Positions 8,884-16,853 of a stretch of 64,000 bases of DNA are shown one piece after another. How positions within the stretch are numbered: the first letter of the stretch is position 1; each line of letters begins with the position of its first letter. Under the pieces are notes generated by a model. It was not told the origin of the DNA and did not search any database. It saw only the letters and a program-made list of their open reading frames with translations. Origin of the DNA: Vondammii sp040505895 (GTDB lineage Bacteria > Pseudomonadota > Gammaproteobacteria > Chromatiales > Chromatiaceae); contig JBEVXU010000011.1 in the NCBI GenBank assembly GCA_040505895.1, forward strand, positions 1 through 64,000, in the 5' to 3' direction. The position numbers were made by a program, and so were the translations under genes.

Positions 8884-9895
8884 GTTGTCGTGCGGCATTT
8901 AAAATGATCGCCAGGAATAGTTGGCGGGTATTGAGTAGTTTCCTCACATCCTTGATGTAGTAAAAAATAGCCCACTGTACCGCATAGTCGCCGGCGGCAA
9001 GTGCACGCACTTCCAGCGGATACTGCTTCTCGATCAATATATCTGCATCTTCAATCACATGCTGATAGGCACTATCAAACATTGCACGCACACGATCCTC
9101 ATCAACCTCATAGCCGATATTAAACTCCATCGACTCACGCAATCCTTTCGCAGAGGCAAACCGGGAGAGATTCTGAATAATATGGCTGCGGATATTAGAA
9201 TTTTGCAGCATGATACGGTGATTGTTGACCAGATTGAGAAGCTCTGTGTGAAACACTTTTGTTTTATAGACAACACAAATGATAGTGACTGAACCCTCAT
9301 TTATCTCTATCACATCACCCTCGTTGAATATATTGCTATTGAGTATCACGAGACCACTAATAATATCCGGCGCCCACGCACCCTGAGTTAACGCCAACAA
9401 CACGCCAACAAAACCGATTACGCCACCGGCCTCGAGCAGGCTGTCAAACCCTAATACCTGGACAATGGCAATCAGTGCCATCACAAAGAGTAGTGATGAA
9501 CTAAGCAAGCTCAGCACTCTTGAGTTGTAGGTCTCTGACAGAACCGCCTTTTCATTTACCTCACGTTGCTTACCAAAACGTTTCTTAATGAAATAGTTCA
9601 GCAGATGACTGGTCAAATAGGCGAGATAAACAATCAGAATTGAGGTGAGTATACGTACAACCCTGGAGTGTTCAGCTATTGGCAATACCAGTGCATTGAT
9701 AACAACAAACAGTAATACCAGTACATTAAAGAGCCGAAAAATATGCAGGCGGTCTTTAAACTGCCCGTTCTCATTTTGATGGCTATTGAGTAGCTGCAAG
9801 AGTGGCCGGGAGAAAGCTAAAAGTATCAGGTTAGCCGATATCAGTAGCAGTTCAAGGAGCGTAAAGTACTCGTATATCAATTCACTCAAGACCAC
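8837..9895 (-). CDS. Mechanosensitive ion channel family protein (MscS-like)
   Basis: A 352-residue MscS-superfamily protein. Four hydrophobic segments (about 7-30, 50-73, 82-104, 127-150) precede the pore helix GGVIGFVGVLLALTQGAWAPDIISGLVIL, followed by the beta domain (FNEGDVIEINEG) and a C-terminal alpha/beta domain. It lacks the Gly/Ala-rich E. coli-type TM3 signature in full, so gating properties cannot be predicted. It lies at the left edge of an AT-richer stretch and overlaps a small hypothetical gene. Confidence 0.9.
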   Translation of the reverse strand: MVLSELIYEYFTLLELLLISANLILLAFSRPLLQLLNSHQNENGQFKDRLHIFRLFNVLVLLFVVINALVLPIAEHSRVVRILTSILIVYLAYLTSHLLNYFIKKRFGKQREVNEKAVLSETYNSRVLSLLSSSLLFVMALIAIVQVLGFDSLLEAGGVIGFVGVLLALTQGAWAPDIISGLVILNSNIFNEGDVIEINEGSVTIICVVYKTKVFHTELLNLVNNHRIMLQNSNIRSHIIQNLSRFASAKGLRESMEFNIGYEVDEDRVRAMFDSAYQHVIEDADILIEKQYPLEVRALAAGDYAVQWAIFYYIKDVRKLLNTRQLFLAIILNAARQHEISLATPLLHKGAQ

Positions 9896-9976
9896 TAACC
9901 TCTAGTTTTGTAGATACTGACGCCTGTCAAAACAGCCCAACAATTATGGAATAACAACTGCGGCACTGTTATCACA

Positions 9977-10138
9977 TCACTTGGTAACAATCCAAAGTGC
10001 ATGTATCACTGCAGGCAGGTAAAAGAAAAGGCACAAGATCACATTGATTAGCAGATCCTTACCCAAGCCTTTCTTTAAAAAAACGGCTACAGGAGCAAGA
10101 AAGATTGAGAGTATTATCAGCAATAATTTATTATCCAT
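9977..10138 (-). CDS. YqaE/Pmp3 family small membrane protein (53 aa)
   Basis: A short gene reading MDNKLLLIILSIFLAP on the minus strand and ending IVTK. Two membrane helices are separated by a KKGLGKD turn. The pattern (PVAVFLKKGLG, then a polar INVILCLFFYLPAVIHALWI) is the Pmp3/UPF0057 signature. A good Shine-Dalgarno (TAGGAGT) lies seven bases before the ATG. Homologues are stress-induced inner-membrane proteins linked to membrane potential. It is transcribed in the same direction as the MscS gene 81 bp downstream. Confidence 0.9.
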   Translation of the reverse strand: MDNKLLLIILSIFLAPVAVFLKKGLGKDLLINVILCLFFYLPAVIHALWIVTK

Positions 10139-10317
10139 TGGTTTACTCCTAGTTAGAATTGGTTTACATAGCAGTCATTTTGATAAGCAGTAGCATAGGT
10201 TAGTCGACATGCTAACTTACCCTCTTAGCCTGTAATATGTTACATATTTTACAGCAAAAATGAAGACATATAATATTATTAACTGATATTGAAACAATTG
10301 TTATCGGTTCCAGTTTC

Positions 10318-10740
10318 CTATTTATATATATGCTCAAATCCTTGCTCACTGAAACCATTCATCCGCTTGTTACCTACCAAGATAACAGGAACACCTGTTG
10401 CCCCCATCTTCTTATACTGCCTCTTAGCTTTAGAATTATTTTCAATATCGTACTCGGTAAATCGTATGTTATTTTTCTTGAAGTATTTCTTTGCCTTTTT
10501 ACAGTAGACACACCAACTTGTTGAATACATAACAACCTTTTTGCCCGTATTAAAAATTGATGCATCATAGCTAACACTTTTATATGTATTGATTTTTAAC
10601 TTAACTTCACTGGACTCTAAACGCTGTGGTTTTTTGTCTGAAAAATGGACTTTCCCTCTCTCATCAGTCCATTTAAATACTTCCGCCAATGCGGGCTCAC
10701 AGACAAACACACTGATGATCAATAAAATGGCAATTTTCAT
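10318..10740 (-). CDS. DUF4124 plus glutaredoxin-fold exported protein
   Basis: 140 residues. A signal peptide ends near ALA (about 19). A DUF4124 segment follows directly (EVFKWTDERGKVHFSDKKP, about 20-38). A glutaredoxin/NrdH-like domain has the redox motif CVYC at 77-80 and a cis-proline in TGVPV (Pro118). The DUF4124-glutaredoxin pairing is known in gammaproteobacteria, and a periplasmic thiol-disulfide role is inferred. The gene is AT-rich compared with the housekeeping genes around it. Confidence 0.88.
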   Translation of the reverse strand: MKIAILLIISVFVCEPALAEVFKWTDERGKVHFSDKKPQRLESSEVKLKINTYKSVSYDASIFNTGKKVVMYSTSWCVYCKKAKKYFKKNNIRFTEYDIENNSKAKRQYKKMGATGVPVILVGNKRMNGFSEQGFEHIYK

Positions 10741-10752
10741 AGTCTTATTATA

Positions 10753-10806
10753 TATCAGGGTCAGAGGTCAATACTCTCTAATATTAGCAATAATTGTTCC
10801 CTGATC
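10753..10806. repeat. Small palindrome with REP-like ends
   Basis: ATCAGGGTCAGAGGTC at the left is answered by CCCTGAT about 40 bases later, giving a 7-bp stem. The left arm resembles the GGGTCAG-type ends at 11676-11718 and 12707-12788. It is weak on its own. Confidence 0.35.
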
Positions 10807-10838
10807 CGGTTTTTTGTGCACAAACTTTGAACCCAGAT

Positions 10839-11378
10839 TTACTTTCTCCGTTTTGCCCAGGGATCGTTATCACTCTCAACAGCGGCACTTGGAAAACTTG
10901 ACGACTCACCGCTGCTCTTCCATGGGTTATTACTCTCTCTATTTTTAGACTGCCCACCTCTTTGAGTATCAATACTCTTACCCGAGCGATTTCTAGCACT
11001 CTGGTCATATGCAGCTGATTTCTTGGCACTCTTTTCACGCACCCGCTCAGCATCTTCCAAGCTCAGTTCAGCAGGCTCACCTGGCGTTTGATCTGCTGGA
11101 ATAATACGATCCCTGGGTGACAATGAAAACTGTTCGAAAGATGCTCTAGGTAAGTTTTTAAATTGATACAGATAGAAGGCTTCAACTTTTTCACTTGCCC
11201 AAGCGGTTTTTTTAAGAAACTTCACGCTGGAAGCTATGCTTGGATTGGTCTTAAAACAATTGATATTTAGATAGGCAAAGAGTATATCGAAGCCGTAGTG
11301 ATCGACTATTTCGGTCAACATCTTTTTTAAACTAGTACCGTGAAGTGGGTTATTCGTGTAGCCGATCTCATCATTCAT
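10839..11378 (-). CDS. VF530-family (DUF2132) protein with basic C-terminal extension
   Basis: The first 75 residues from the ATG at 11378 match the VF530 DNA-binding fold: NNPLHGTSLKKMLTEIVDHYG, NINCFKTNPSIASSVKFLKKTAWA. Family proteins are usually only about 80-90 residues. This one carries an extra 100-residue Ser/Arg/Lys-rich tail (KSAKKSAAYDQSARNRSGKS) that looks disordered and could bind nucleic acid. An upstream in-frame ATG at 11393 would add five residues. Function is inferred as DNA binding from the solved family structure. Confidence 0.82.
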   Translation of the reverse strand: MNDEIGYTNNPLHGTSLKKMLTEIVDHYGFDILFAYLNINCFKTNPSIASSVKFLKKTAWASEKVEAFYLYQFKNLPRASFEQFSLSPRDRIIPADQTPGEPAELSLEDAERVREKSAKKSAAYDQSARNRSGKSIDTQRGGQSKNRESNNPWKSSGESSSFPSAAVESDNDPWAKRRK

Positions 11379-11393
11379 TGGAGTGTCCAGCAA

Positions 11394-11767
11394 AGGAAAG
11401 TAAGTTTCGTCATTATACCTGTCGCAGTACAGCTGTATAAGATTAAATTACTCCGATCCCTTTAGCTGTACTGGCATTACTTTAAGTACTCTAATTCTAA
11501 TATTTTATTCATGCCAGCCTTCCAATTGTTACTTTTCTGATTTTACAGCTTCATGATTTACTATTCTTTGTCGGAAGTACGGTACTTCTTTATCGGCATC
11601 GCATGAGAATCTATTTCTGCGGGCATTCTCTGTTATGAACTTTCTAAGTTGCTTAGTCTGTGGAACCTAATAGGTGTCTCCCATTGCCTGTTACGGGTGG
11701 TGATGCGCAATGGGAGACCTGACCCTATTTCTTGGTATTGATGGCCTAAATCGATAATTTCTTCCCT
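11394..11767. other. Gene-free 374-bp stretch holding a perfect hairpin
   Basis: No plausible gene is seen. The notable content is the 12-bp stem at 11676-11718, described separately. The rest is AT-rich and without obvious repeats. Confidence 0.6.
11676..11718. repeat. 12-bp perfect hairpin with GGGTCAG-type flank
   Basis: GTCTCCCATTGC (11676-11687) is exactly complementary to GCAATGGGAGAC (11707-11718) across a 19-base loop, and CTGACCCTATT follows. This matches the form of REP-type hairpins that flank REP-associated tyrosine transposases. No transposase gene is nearby, so it would be a stranded copy. It could also act as a terminator for the gene at 11768-12589. Confidence 0.6.
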
Positions 11768-12589
11768 CTAAACGATCTTTTGTTTAGGCTTTGATTGCTG
11801 CATAGTAATATCCTCTGGATCCAGCAAAGGATCTTCTTTTTTCTCATCATGCAAAGGACATTCACCGCCTAAATAGCATCCGCCGGCAGGACGCAAGTGC
11901 TGCCATGAAATTATTCTGCCATATTTATCTTTTACTACTACCTCAAAACTACCATCAGGATTATGAGTTACTGTAATGCTAGTATCATCAGGTCCCGGCG
12001 TAACATGAGTTCCCGGACCAGGTTGGCCAACATCTTTTTTAGCCTTGACATTGCCATCGATAATACCATCCACATTTCCTTCTGTAGAAACAACATTACC
12101 ATCTTCATCATATTCAATAGTATCCTCACGCTCAACCTCTCCAGTCTCATCACTAAAAGTTGTGCGCTCAGCTTTACGCAAATTACCATCTTCATCATAT
12201 TCATAAAAGGTAGTTTCAGTTATAACTCCACCACCGTCGTGTTTACTGACTTGAGTCACTTTTCCTTTTTTATCATAATCATAGTCGGTCTGCTCTGTTG
12301 GTCCGAAGCCATCTTCTCCATAATCAGCTACTGAGTCCAACTGGCCTTTATCATTGTATTCTTCTTTTTGAGTAGTAGCACCATCAGCATTTTTAGTCTC
12401 AGAACTATCCGGCTTGCTGTCTTTATACTTTGTAGTTTTAATAGTTCCGGTTGCTGGATCTGTTTCCATATGTTGGACAACTTTACCATCTTCACTATAG
12501 GTTGCAGTACCTATAACGTCTCCCTGACCGTTAGTAGTTGTATCAATGTATCCTTGTCCACCAGCTTGGTATACGCGCACTGTCGGCAT
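11768..12589 (-). CDS. Acidic tandem-motif (YD/MORN-like) protein of unknown function
   Basis: 273 residues, not recognised. The first 185 residues are tandem copies of a roughly 20-residue motif built on Y-x-x-D/E-G-K/N-hydrophobic (TYSEDGKVVQ, YNDKGQLDS, YDYDKKGKVTQ, YEYDEDGNLRK, IEYDEDGNVVS). The motif is close to YD or YwqK-like repeats. The C-terminal part has HNPDGSFEVVVKDKYGRIISWQ and a Cys pair (GGCYLGGECPL). There is no signal peptide or Rhs core. A strong Shine-Dalgarno (AAGGAGGT) precedes the ATG at 12589. Low GC and an isolated position suggest acquisition by transfer. It could be a secreted-effector relative, but nothing shows that. Confidence 0.75.
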   Translation of the reverse strand: MPTVRVYQAGGQGYIDTTTNGQGDVIGTATYSEDGKVVQHMETDPATGTIKTTKYKDSKPDSSETKNADGATTQKEEYNDKGQLDSVADYGEDGFGPTEQTDYDYDKKGKVTQVSKHDGGGVITETTFYEYDEDGNLRKAERTTFSDETGEVEREDTIEYDEDGNVVSTEGNVDGIIDGNVKAKKDVGQPGPGTHVTPGPDDTSITVTHNPDGSFEVVVKDKYGRIISWQHLRPAGGCYLGGECPLHDEKKEDPLLDPEDITMQQSKPKQKIV

Positions 12590-12945
12590 AAGCCACCTCC
12601 TTTTCTCTCAGAACTTATTATTTCTCTGTCTATTTCTTCAAAAAACTAATCTGATGCTCACCAAAAATAATTAATACATTAGCTTTTCGACTCCGCATAC
12701 TCTTCTAAATTGGGATCAGAGTGAAATATTGATAAATTAATAGTCAATCTTATTCCCTACAAGTTAAATTTTACTCTGGCCCCAATTTTTCTTTTGGTAA
12801 TTTCCCTGATATTCGGCTTCCGAATATTTCCTCATCGTTACTACGCATCCATAGATAATGCGCTAACTAGTAAATTAGATGTGTGCAAAACTTAGGCAGT
12901 TCCCTCCAGCTTTATCTGGGTCCGTTGCAAGAAACTGTAGGCTAT
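12590..12945. other. Gene-free 356-bp stretch with an imperfect inverted repeat
   Basis: It carries the ribosome-binding site of the 12589 gene at its left end and the inverted repeat at 12707-12788. I see no further gene. Confidence 0.55.
12707..12788. repeat. 82-bp REP-like inverted repeat (21-bp arms)
   Basis: The left arm at 12707-12727 (AAATTGGGATCAGAGTGAAA and one more base) pairs with 12768-12788 at 18 of 21 positions. The ends read ATTGGG(G/A)(T/C)CAGAGT, the common end form of RAYT/IS200-associated palindromes. It is probably related to the hairpin at 11676-11718. Confidence 0.6.
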
Positions 12946-14121
12946 TCATGCAGCGTCTAAAGCTTCCAAAAAATCATCTCGAATAATATCAAAAGACTCT
13001 ATCCCAACAGAAACTCTGATCAAATTATCTTCAATACCCAATTTCAAGCGTTCGCTTCTATCTAGCTCACGATGGGAAGATACTGCGGGTACGATCAACA
13101 TTGTTGCGACATCGCCAAGGGTCGGTCCATAAGGAATGTTTTCGGCGGCTCTTAAAAAGGTATTTAAGTTTTCATACCCTCCCTTAAGCACAAAACTGAC
13201 CATTGTTCCGAAGCCACCATTGAGCAACTCTTTTGCTATCGTATGATCAGGATGCGTTGAAAGACCAGGATAGTGAACTTTAGACACCTTTGGGTGTTCA
13301 GATAGGAGACGTGACAGTCTGTCGGCGTTGTCTTGTGCTTGCTTCATGCGTAGATCAAAAGTGTGTAATCCTCGCTCTGCAAGCCAACAGTTGTATGTGC
13401 TGGCGTTTAAACCTAATGTTGATACCGTTTCATCTAACTTGTTTAAAAGATCCTGGTTATTTGTACCGATATACCCAAGAGTAAGATCACTATGTCCCGA
13501 GAGCATTTTGGTAACCGAATGCATGACCATGTCTGCTCCATGATCTAGTGGGTTAAACCCGGTGGGCGTTGTAAATGTATTATCAATCACCAGCAATGCA
13601 CCGACATCCTTGGCAACCTTCGTCAAAGCCGGAAAATCAGTAACCCTTAACATTGGATTTGATACAATTTCAGCTAGAATTATTTTGGTGCTGGGTTGTA
13701 TTGCATCAGCAAAAGTATCTGGATCTGAAGCATCGAAAAAGGTAGTTTTAAACCCCAGACGCGGAAGTACCTGGGATGTCATTTTCAAGGATTGTCCATA
13801 CAATTGCGTTGCGGCTGCAATTCCATCTCCCGCTTCTAAAATACCCAGAAATACTGCAGAAAGTGCTGACATACCTGAAGCTGTCATCACCCCACCTTGA
13901 GCATTTTCCATCCATGATATCTTGTCAGCAAGCACCGTAGCGTTAGGATTACCGTAGCGGGCGTAAGTAAACCCCTCAGCCTTTCTCTCATACACTGCTT
14001 TTAACTGATCGATATCTGAATAGTGATAGACCACTGATGACGATAAAGGTGTCGTTAGCGGACTACCAATATTTTCAGGTTCGTTGCTTCGCCTGACTAC
14101 CGAACGACGTTTTTTACTCAT
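12946..14121 (-). CDS. Trans-sulfuration family PLP enzyme (Cys/Met metabolism)
   Basis: 391 residues of the PF01053 family (cystathionine gamma-synthase, cystathionine or methionine gamma-lyase, O-acetylhomoserine sulfhydrylase). It has the PLP-phosphate motif YARYGNPN (53-60), the stacking-region TQLYGQS (105-111), and PLP lysine Lys205 in SVTKMLSGHSD. Substrate specificity cannot be read by eye, so no symbol is given. The first 20 residues are basic and unusual for the family. It stands alone in the AT-rich stretch, close to an integron attC site. Confidence 0.9.
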   Translation of the reverse strand: MSKKRRSVVRRSNEPENIGSPLTTPLSSSVVYHYSDIDQLKAVYERKAEGFTYARYGNPNATVLADKISWMENAQGGVMTASGMSALSAVFLGILEAGDGIAAATQLYGQSLKMTSQVLPRLGFKTTFFDASDPDTFADAIQPSTKIILAEIVSNPMLRVTDFPALTKVAKDVGALLVIDNTFTTPTGFNPLDHGADMVMHSVTKMLSGHSDLTLGYIGTNNQDLLNKLDETVSTLGLNASTYNCWLAERGLHTFDLRMKQAQDNADRLSRLLSEHPKVSKVHYPGLSTHPDHTIAKELLNGGFGTMVSFVLKGGYENLNTFLRAAENIPYGPTLGDVATMLIVPAVSSHRELDRSERLKLGIEDNLIRVSVGIESFDIIRDDFLEALDAA

Positions 14122-14237
14122 ATGAATATTCGCTCACCAAAAATGTTTCTCTTGTAATGCTTTAATCGGGATTATTTGTTCTGAATTAGAAGCTGCCTAA
14201 TTTATTCTTGATTACGTATGATGTATCCAGTTTTATA

Positions 14238-14301
14238 GCCTAACGTTTAAGCTGTGGGGCACGCAGCGAAGCAAGCGTCCCACACGAGCGTCTTGTTAGG
14301 C
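14238..14301 (-). repeat. Integron attC recombination site (64 bp)
   Basis: Outer cores GCCTAAC (14238-14244) and GTTAGGC (14295-14301) are perfect inverted complements of the 7-bp consensus. Inside, TGGGGCACGC pairs imperfectly with GCGTCCCA around an AGCGAAGCA loop, giving the hairpin that integron integrase recognises. The site begins seven bases after the stop codon of the 14308-14895 gene, the standard place in a gene cassette. Confidence 0.85.
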
Positions 14302-14913
14302 ATTTCTTTAGAACAGACGATGGAAAGCACTTTCAACCTTTGCATGCGCGTTAAGCTCCTCATCATTCTTGTACTGCTCGATCAACTCCAAACCAAGCCT
14401 CTTCTGCTCAGCACGACCTATGCTTTTAATGTCGGGGAACACGGCCTCAAGTGTTTCTAATATTTCCGCTAGTGCATCATGCGCTACCTTGTCGGTATTC
14501 AGAGCGAGATACCATAGTTGATAGACTTGTAACTCGATAGGTGATGTTTTCCTCAATCGAATATAATCCTCTACGCCGAGAAAAATAATACTGTCATTCT
14601 TTTCGTCGTTGAAGCCTTCTAAAACAGAGTTTGGATCTCGATCTGAATGCTTGAAAAAGTTTCTATACGGGCTATTGATATAATCGAATTTCAAATCCTT
14701 GCTTCCTACGATGTGACCCCTTGTGTCATCTGAGACGCTATCGACTCCATAATTGGTGCAGAGCGCATCAATTACTTCCCACGCGTTTGTTGCAAGGCTA
14801 TGAATTGACACTGGATCACCATTTCGGAAGAACAGTTCAATCGCTGTGACCAGTTGCCTTTGTGCCGCCTCTATCTTCGTGATGCCTGAGTCCATGACTT
14901 TTCGGATGCCTAA
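14244..14913 (-). mobile_element. Lone integron gene cassette (about 670 bp)
   Basis: The cassette runs from the GTTAGGC crossover core at 14908-14914 to the matching core of the attC at 14238-14301, and encloses a single gene with almost no spare sequence. No integron integrase is found in this window. The upstream core is followed by TTGATTAGGTTGCCGGCACG, which looks like half of another attC, so this may be the relic of an older array or a cassette inserted at a secondary site. Confidence 0.75.
14308..14895 (-). CDS. Cassette-borne hypothetical protein (195 aa)
   Basis: A soluble, predicted all-helical, acidic protein with no recognised domain. There is no signal peptide or membrane segment. 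Its ATG lies 12 bases inside the cassette core and its stop seven bases from the attC, as in typical promoterless cassettes. It contains a WEVIDAL..NYGVDS region and an YRNFFKHSDRDPNS stretch. Many cassette genes encode stress, phage-defence or toxin-antitoxin functions, but none of those can be assigned here. Confidence 0.8.
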   Translation of the reverse strand: MDSGITKIEAAQRQLVTAIELFFRNGDPVSIHSLATNAWEVIDALCTNYGVDSVSDDTRGHIVGSKDLKFDYINSPYRNFFKHSDRDPNSVLEGFNDEKNDSIIFLGVEDYIRLRKTSPIELQVYQLWYLALNTDKVAHDALAEILETLEAVFPDIKSIGRAEQKRLGLELIEQYKNDEELNAHAKVESAFHRLF

Positions 14914-14914
14914 C

Positions 14915-15264
14915 GTTGATTAGGTTGCCGGCACGTTTTCTGACATAGGCAGATGGCACGACTGTTGACATAGGCCGCCAAACGTTCCCTATTCGAGCGC
15001 ATTAGGGGACTTGGGTATTGGTGCTATGGATATGCATCTATTGATACCCAACAGAATAGTTGTCTGAGGGAACAGGACCACATGGGTTGGTTCAATCGTT
15101 TCCGTCGACTTCATAAAAGCACGCTTCCATAACATTGCGTAGGGCGAGTAACTCCTTCCTTTTTAGAGTATTTCACTGCTGAAGGCAAGGTCTCTCCTAT
15201 GGCTGGCTGAGATATGCCCACTCTTCACCCCAGTGGAGGTTGTGTGGCTACTTGGAAGCATACC
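14915..15264. other. Gene-free stretch between cassette and rmuC
   Basis: It contains a 10-bp direct repeat TGACATAGGC (14941-14950 and 14966-14975), a small palindrome TGGGTAT...ATACCCA (15012-15050), and a possible 16-codon reading frame from the ATG at 15081 (MGWFNRFRRLHKSTLP) with GAGGG upstream. It looks like gene debris next to the cassette boundary. Confidence 0.45.
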
Positions 15265-16662
15265 TCAGACAGATGGCAACGACTCGACCGGCTCATCCAA
15301 CTCCACCTGCTCTATCTGTCCAAAGCGGTGACTGATTTTGCGGGCTGAGATATTTACTTCATCCACATCCTGGTGGGCCAGACGGATATGTCCGGCTAGT
15401 TTATCCATTCGACTCTGAAAACGGCCGAAATCTTTTGACAGGCTGTGCAGGTGCTGTTGGATGATATGAACCTGCTCACGGGTGGCTGCGTCTTTCAGTA
15501 CCGCTCTGGCGGTGGTAAGTATCGCCATCATGGTGGTGGGGGAGACCAGCCAGACTCGGCGGCGGTGGGATTCATCTACCAGTTCGGGGAAGGTCGCATG
15601 GATTTCAGCAAAGACCGCCTCTGCCGGAATAAACATCACTGCACCGTCTGCGGTCTCGCCCGGGAGGATATATTTATTCGCAATATCATCGATATGTTTG
15701 CGGATATCGACACGAAATTGAGCTGCGGCTCGGTTACGCTCCCCTTCACTGAGGTCGTTATTACTCATACGCCGGAAGCTTTCAAGGGGGAACTTGGCAT
15801 CAATACAGATATTACCTGTAGGTTCTGGGAGAAACAGCATGCAGTCTGCCCGGGCACCGCTGCTCAGGGTGTGCTGTAGGGCGAAGCTCCGCTCCGGCAA
15901 AAGGTTGCTTACCAGTCCGTTGAGCTGTACCTCACCAAACGCCCCTCTGGAACGTTTATCAGCCAATACCTCCTGGAGGCTGACGACGTTGGATGAGAGC
16001 TCGGTGATTCGCTTCTGCGCTTCATCGATACGGCTCAGATGCTCCAGCACTCGGGTAAAGGTCTCGGTGGTCTTCTCAAAACCCTCACTTAGCCGTTTCT
16101 CTACCTGGCCGCTGATCTCCTGCAGGCGCTGGTCGGTAGAGGCGGTGAGGCTGTCCACCCGTTTACCCAGCGTCTCAGTATTGCGTGACAGCCCCTCGGC
16201 CAGTTGTCGGGCAACACCGTCTATTCCTTGGGAGAGCTCCTGCTGTTGAACCAGGCGATTTTCTGTGATTGCTTTATCCAGTCCCTGCTGGAAACCGTCA
16301 AGTCGTTCTGAGAGTGATAGCTTGAGCACCCCGATCTCGTCTGCCGTTCCTTTCTGCATCTCACCAAAGCGGCGCTCCAACGCCTGGTAGAGTTTTGAGA
16401 TCTGCAACAGCTGCCGCTGCTGAAAGGTATGTCCCTCTTCCTTACGCTTCCCACCCTCTCGGCTTACTGCATCCAACAGTTGCCGCTCCTGATTTCGGAG
16501 CAGCTCCTCCAGCCGCTGCACGCCTTCCCCCTGCCTCTCTGTTGAGAGTTTGAGATTGCGAACCAGGGTGTTCTGCCTTGCCCACAGTGCAAAAATTAGC
16601 AGTAGAGTGAGTGTCACTCCAGAGAGCAAAATAAAATCGATATATTGGTTGAGCAGTTGCAT
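15265..16662 (-). CDS. rmuC: DNA recombination protein RmuC
   Basis: 465 residues with the full RmuC layout. An N-terminal membrane helix (FILLSGVTLTLLLIFALWA) is followed by a long coiled coil (about 30-235), then the conserved RmuC domain with GAFGEVQLNGLVSNLLPE, DAKFPLESF, KYILPGETADGAVMFIPAEAVF and VWLVSPTTMMAILTT. E. coli RmuC limits inversion at short repeats and belongs to the PD-(D/E)XK-like superfamily. It is transcribed alone, divergently from mtaB. Confidence 0.96.
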   Translation of the reverse strand: MQLLNQYIDFILLSGVTLTLLLIFALWARQNTLVRNLKLSTERQGEGVQRLEELLRNQERQLLDAVSREGGKRKEEGHTFQQRQLLQISKLYQALERRFGEMQKGTADEIGVLKLSLSERLDGFQQGLDKAITENRLVQQQELSQGIDGVARQLAEGLSRNTETLGKRVDSLTASTDQRLQEISGQVEKRLSEGFEKTTETFTRVLEHLSRIDEAQKRITELSSNVVSLQEVLADKRSRGAFGEVQLNGLVSNLLPERSFALQHTLSSGARADCMLFLPEPTGNICIDAKFPLESFRRMSNNDLSEGERNRAAAQFRVDIRKHIDDIANKYILPGETADGAVMFIPAEAVFAEIHATFPELVDESHRRRVWLVSPTTMMAILTTARAVLKDAATREQVHIIQQHLHSLSKDFGRFQSRMDKLAGHIRLAHQDVDEVNISARKISHRFGQIEQVELDEPVESLPSV

Positions 16663-16853
16663 CGGTGCACCCCTGAGCGGTGTTAAAACAGCTCTATCCG
16701 CAGGTGACCATCATGGCTCACCCCACCGAACAGAGATTTTGTTATCTTTACCATACACTCCAGGGGGCTCAAAAGATGAGTCCGCCGGCTTGCAACCGGA
16801 CCCATCCCCTGTAAACTTGCCCCCTGCAAGACTCATCCCCCACAACAGTTACC

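Noticed and set aside
11768..12589. Rhs/polymorphic toxin
   Set aside because: There is no Rhs core, no signal or VgrG/PAAR linkage, and no immunity gene; only the short repeat motif resembles YD repeats.
14952..14970. Sigma-54 promoter TGGCACG-N4-TTGA
   Set aside because: The key GC of the -12 box is missing and no gene follows in that direction.
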